From NCBI GenBank assembly GCA_021788515.1, contig JAJYKN010000002.1:1-16039 (forward strand): a stretch of 16,039 nt of DNA, in the 5' to 3' direction. The notes beneath the pieces are model-generated. The model searched no databases, had not been told where the DNA came from, and saw only the letters and a list, made by a program, of their open reading frames with translations. The DNA is from Nitrospirota bacterium. Its GTDB lineage: Bacteria > Nitrospirota > UBA9217. The position numbers and the translations under genes were made by a program. Below are positions 14,861 to 16,039 of this stretch, one piece after another; positions within the stretch are counted from its first letter, which is position 1; each line of letters begins with the position of its first letter.

Positions 14861-14929
14861 TAAAAGCTCTCATTCCTGCAACTTTTTTGCCGCTGGCGTT
14901 TATTTTTAAACAAAATAGTTGACTTAATC

Positions 14930-15304
14930 TCAGTTGGCAGGATAAAGCGCGTCGATTACCGCGTGCAGATCACTCGGTTGAACCGGTTTTGTCACGTAAC
15001 CATTAGCACCGAGCGCAAGCCCTCTTTTTGCGTCTTCCTCCTTGCCTTCAGTGCTTACAATAATGATCGGGATATGATTGTACGCTCCAAGCTCCTTTAC
15101 TTTCTTGACAAATTCAAGCCCATTCATCACAGGCATGTTGATGTCTACGAGCATCAAATTGGTGTCTGGGTGCTTTACGAGAGCGTCGAGCCCCTCCTGA
15201 CCGTTCTTTGCTGCCACTATGGCACATTTGTAACGCATGAGAACCATCTTATACATCTGATGTATCAACGCGGAATCATCAACTAAGAGAACTTTTTTGA
15301 GCAT
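14930..15304 (-). CDS. CheY-like single-domain response regulator (124 aa)
   Basis: A stand-alone receiver domain, phosphorylated on Asp by a histidine kinase, with no output domain, so it must act by protein contact. All key residues are present: acidic pair D9-D10 (LLVDDS), phospho-acceptor D54 (MLVDINMPVMNG), switch S84-T85 (IIVSTEG) and K106 (VTKPVQ). Length is exactly one receiver. The start is firm: GGGAGG lies five bases before the ATG. It sits 83 bases downstream of the GAF-domain gene on the same strand and is probably in its operon. The flagellar or chemotaxis genes that accompany true CheY are not visible, so a chemotaxis role is not assumed. Confidence 0.95.
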   Translation of the reverse strand: MLKKVLLVDDSALIHQMYKMVLMRYKCAIVAAKNGQEGLDALVKHPDTNLMLVDINMPVMNGLEFVKKVKELGAYNHIPIIIVSTEGKEEDAKRGLALGANGYVTKPVQPSDLHAVIDALYPAN

Positions 15305-15387
15305 CCCTACCTCCCGTTATACGTGATTTTACAATCGCGCGCTGAAAGCGATATAGATAAATTTGAATCCGTTTTGGCGATCCCCGC

Positions 15388-16038
15388 CTATTTATCTTTC
15401 AGGAGGTCGAGAAAGCTCTGGATCGTGGTGAGTTTGCGTTCGGACTGCGAGTAGAGCTTTGACGAAAATAGCGCCGTGGCGGCGTGACCTGCAAGCATGG
15501 ATAAAAGTTCGTAGTCCACGTCCGAGAACGCCTGTTTTTGAAGGAGGAGCTTATAAATCACAATTACGCCGATCACGTGTTCCTTGATTTTGAGCGGAAC
15601 GCAGGCGAGTGGATGTATATAATCCACTCCTTTGAGGTCCGTGGGGTCCCCGTCTCGGTAGTACGCCTCACCGGTTTTTGTCGCCTGCCCGATGATGCCG
15701 TCCCCGATCTTGATGCTGGCACATGCCTCCAATCCCATGCCCTCCTGCGCAACAATCGAGAGCTCGTTTGTTTTTTCGTCGAGCATCATGATGGAGAACT
15801 CCTCGGCGCCGATGAGGTTCATCACGATCTCGAGAATAATTTTGAGACTTTCGTTGAAGTCCAGGGTTGAATGGAGCTGATAGCTTGCCACGTAGAGGTT
15901 TGCAAGGTTGTTTTTCTCCGTCTCGACCTCCACATATCTGCTTGCAAAATCCTTGTTCTCCTCCTCCACCTGGCGGTACCGGTCCAGGAGTGCCCTGTTC
16001 TCTTCCTCCAGGAGACCGATCCGCTCTTCCAGGGCATT
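15388..16038 (-). CDS. Coiled-coil + GAF sensor protein, N-terminus outside window
   Basis: The frame is open through the right edge, so the start lies beyond it and 216 residues are visible. A GTG at 15969 could be mistaken for a start but the upstream residues (ALEERIGLLEEENRALLDRY) continue the same coiled coil. After about 50 coiled-coil residues comes a GAF domain at roughly visible residues 55-190 (LHSTLDFNESLKIILEIVM, IGAEEFSIMMLDEKTNELSI, IGDGIIGQATKTGEAYYRD, LACVPLKIKEHVIGVIVIY, DYELLSMLAGHAATAL), the usual small-ligand or redox sensing fold. It ends in a short helix QSERKLTTIQSFLDLLKDK with no kinase, cyclase or phosphodiesterase domain after the GAF. Any output part would have to be N-terminal. 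Likely partner of the receiver encoded just downstream. Confidence 0.88.
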   Translation of the reverse strand, partial: NALEERIGLLEEENRALLDRYRQVEEENKDFASRYVEVETEKNNLANLYVASYQLHSTLDFNESLKIILEIVMNLIGAEEFSIMMLDEKTNELSIVAQEGMGLEACASIKIGDGIIGQATKTGEAYYRDGDPTDLKGVDYIHPLACVPLKIKEHVIGVIVIYKLLLQKQAFSDVDYELLSMLAGHAATALFSSKLYSQSERKLTTIQSFLDLLKDK

Positions 16039-16039
16039 G

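Noticed and set aside
1..16039. CRISPR array, tRNA, rRNA, transposase, integrase or phage genes
   Set aside because: No regularly spaced repeats, cloverleaf-like sequence or matching protein motifs were seen on either strand.

Overview
The window is a dense chromosomal segment of a Gram-negative bacterium. LptD, a second OstA-type envelope function and no spore or archaeal hallmarks support that. The gene set (AMIN-type amidase followed by a GerMN protein and murI, a DUF2275-like anti-sigma protein, single-domain CheY with a GAF partner, DinG-type helicase) resembles Desulfobacterota/Geobacter-like or Nitrospirota genomes. That placement is inference; no rRNA or taxon-specific marker is present. 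Every gene except nadB, the 84-residue membrane protein, the DinG helicase and the SAM-fold gene is on the minus strand.

Layout. 1-977 (+): 3' part of nadB (L-aspartate oxidase, NAD synthesis). 1058-1460 (+): a self-contained unit with a perfect-consensus sigma-70 promoter, strong RBS, an 84-aa three-helix membrane protein of unknown function and a textbook terminator. 1506-2771 (-): AmpG/PAT-like MFS transporter. 2878-3178 (-): cold-shock protein with its own terminator. 3385-4320 (-): membrane-anchored M23/LytM peptidase. 4494-6869 (-): cutA directly behind lptD. 7069-8415 (-): folC. 8477-9349 (-): zinc-finger anti-sigma-like membrane protein with no sigma factor beside it. 9462-10265 (-): murI. 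10368-10967 (-): GerMN protein. 11029-11982 (-): AMIN + Amidase_3 cell wall amidase, cut short by an in-frame amber codon exactly where the catalytic glutamate is expected. 12096-14024 (+): DinG-family Fe-S helicase. 14123-14800 (+): spermidine-synthase-like SAM-fold protein. 14930-15304 and 15388-end (-): CheY-like receiver and a coiled-coil/GAF protein that runs off the window.

How the genes work together. Much of the minus strand concerns the envelope: peptidoglycan precursor supply (MurI), peptidoglycan hydrolysis (amidase, M23), possible muropeptide uptake (AmpG-like) and LPS export (LptD). Metabolic genes (nadB, folC) and regulation (anti-sigma-like protein, CheY/GAF pair) are interleaved. 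Two intergenic gaps on the minus-strand run, folC/lptD and GerMN/murI, hold large imperfect inverted repeats that look like members of dispersed intergenic repeat families.

The points most worth checking are the amber codon in the amidase, the highly optimised expression unit of the small membrane protein, and the two intergenic inverted-repeat elements. I saw no CRISPR array, tRNA, rRNA, transposase or phage gene, and no gene-free stretch over 300 bases.
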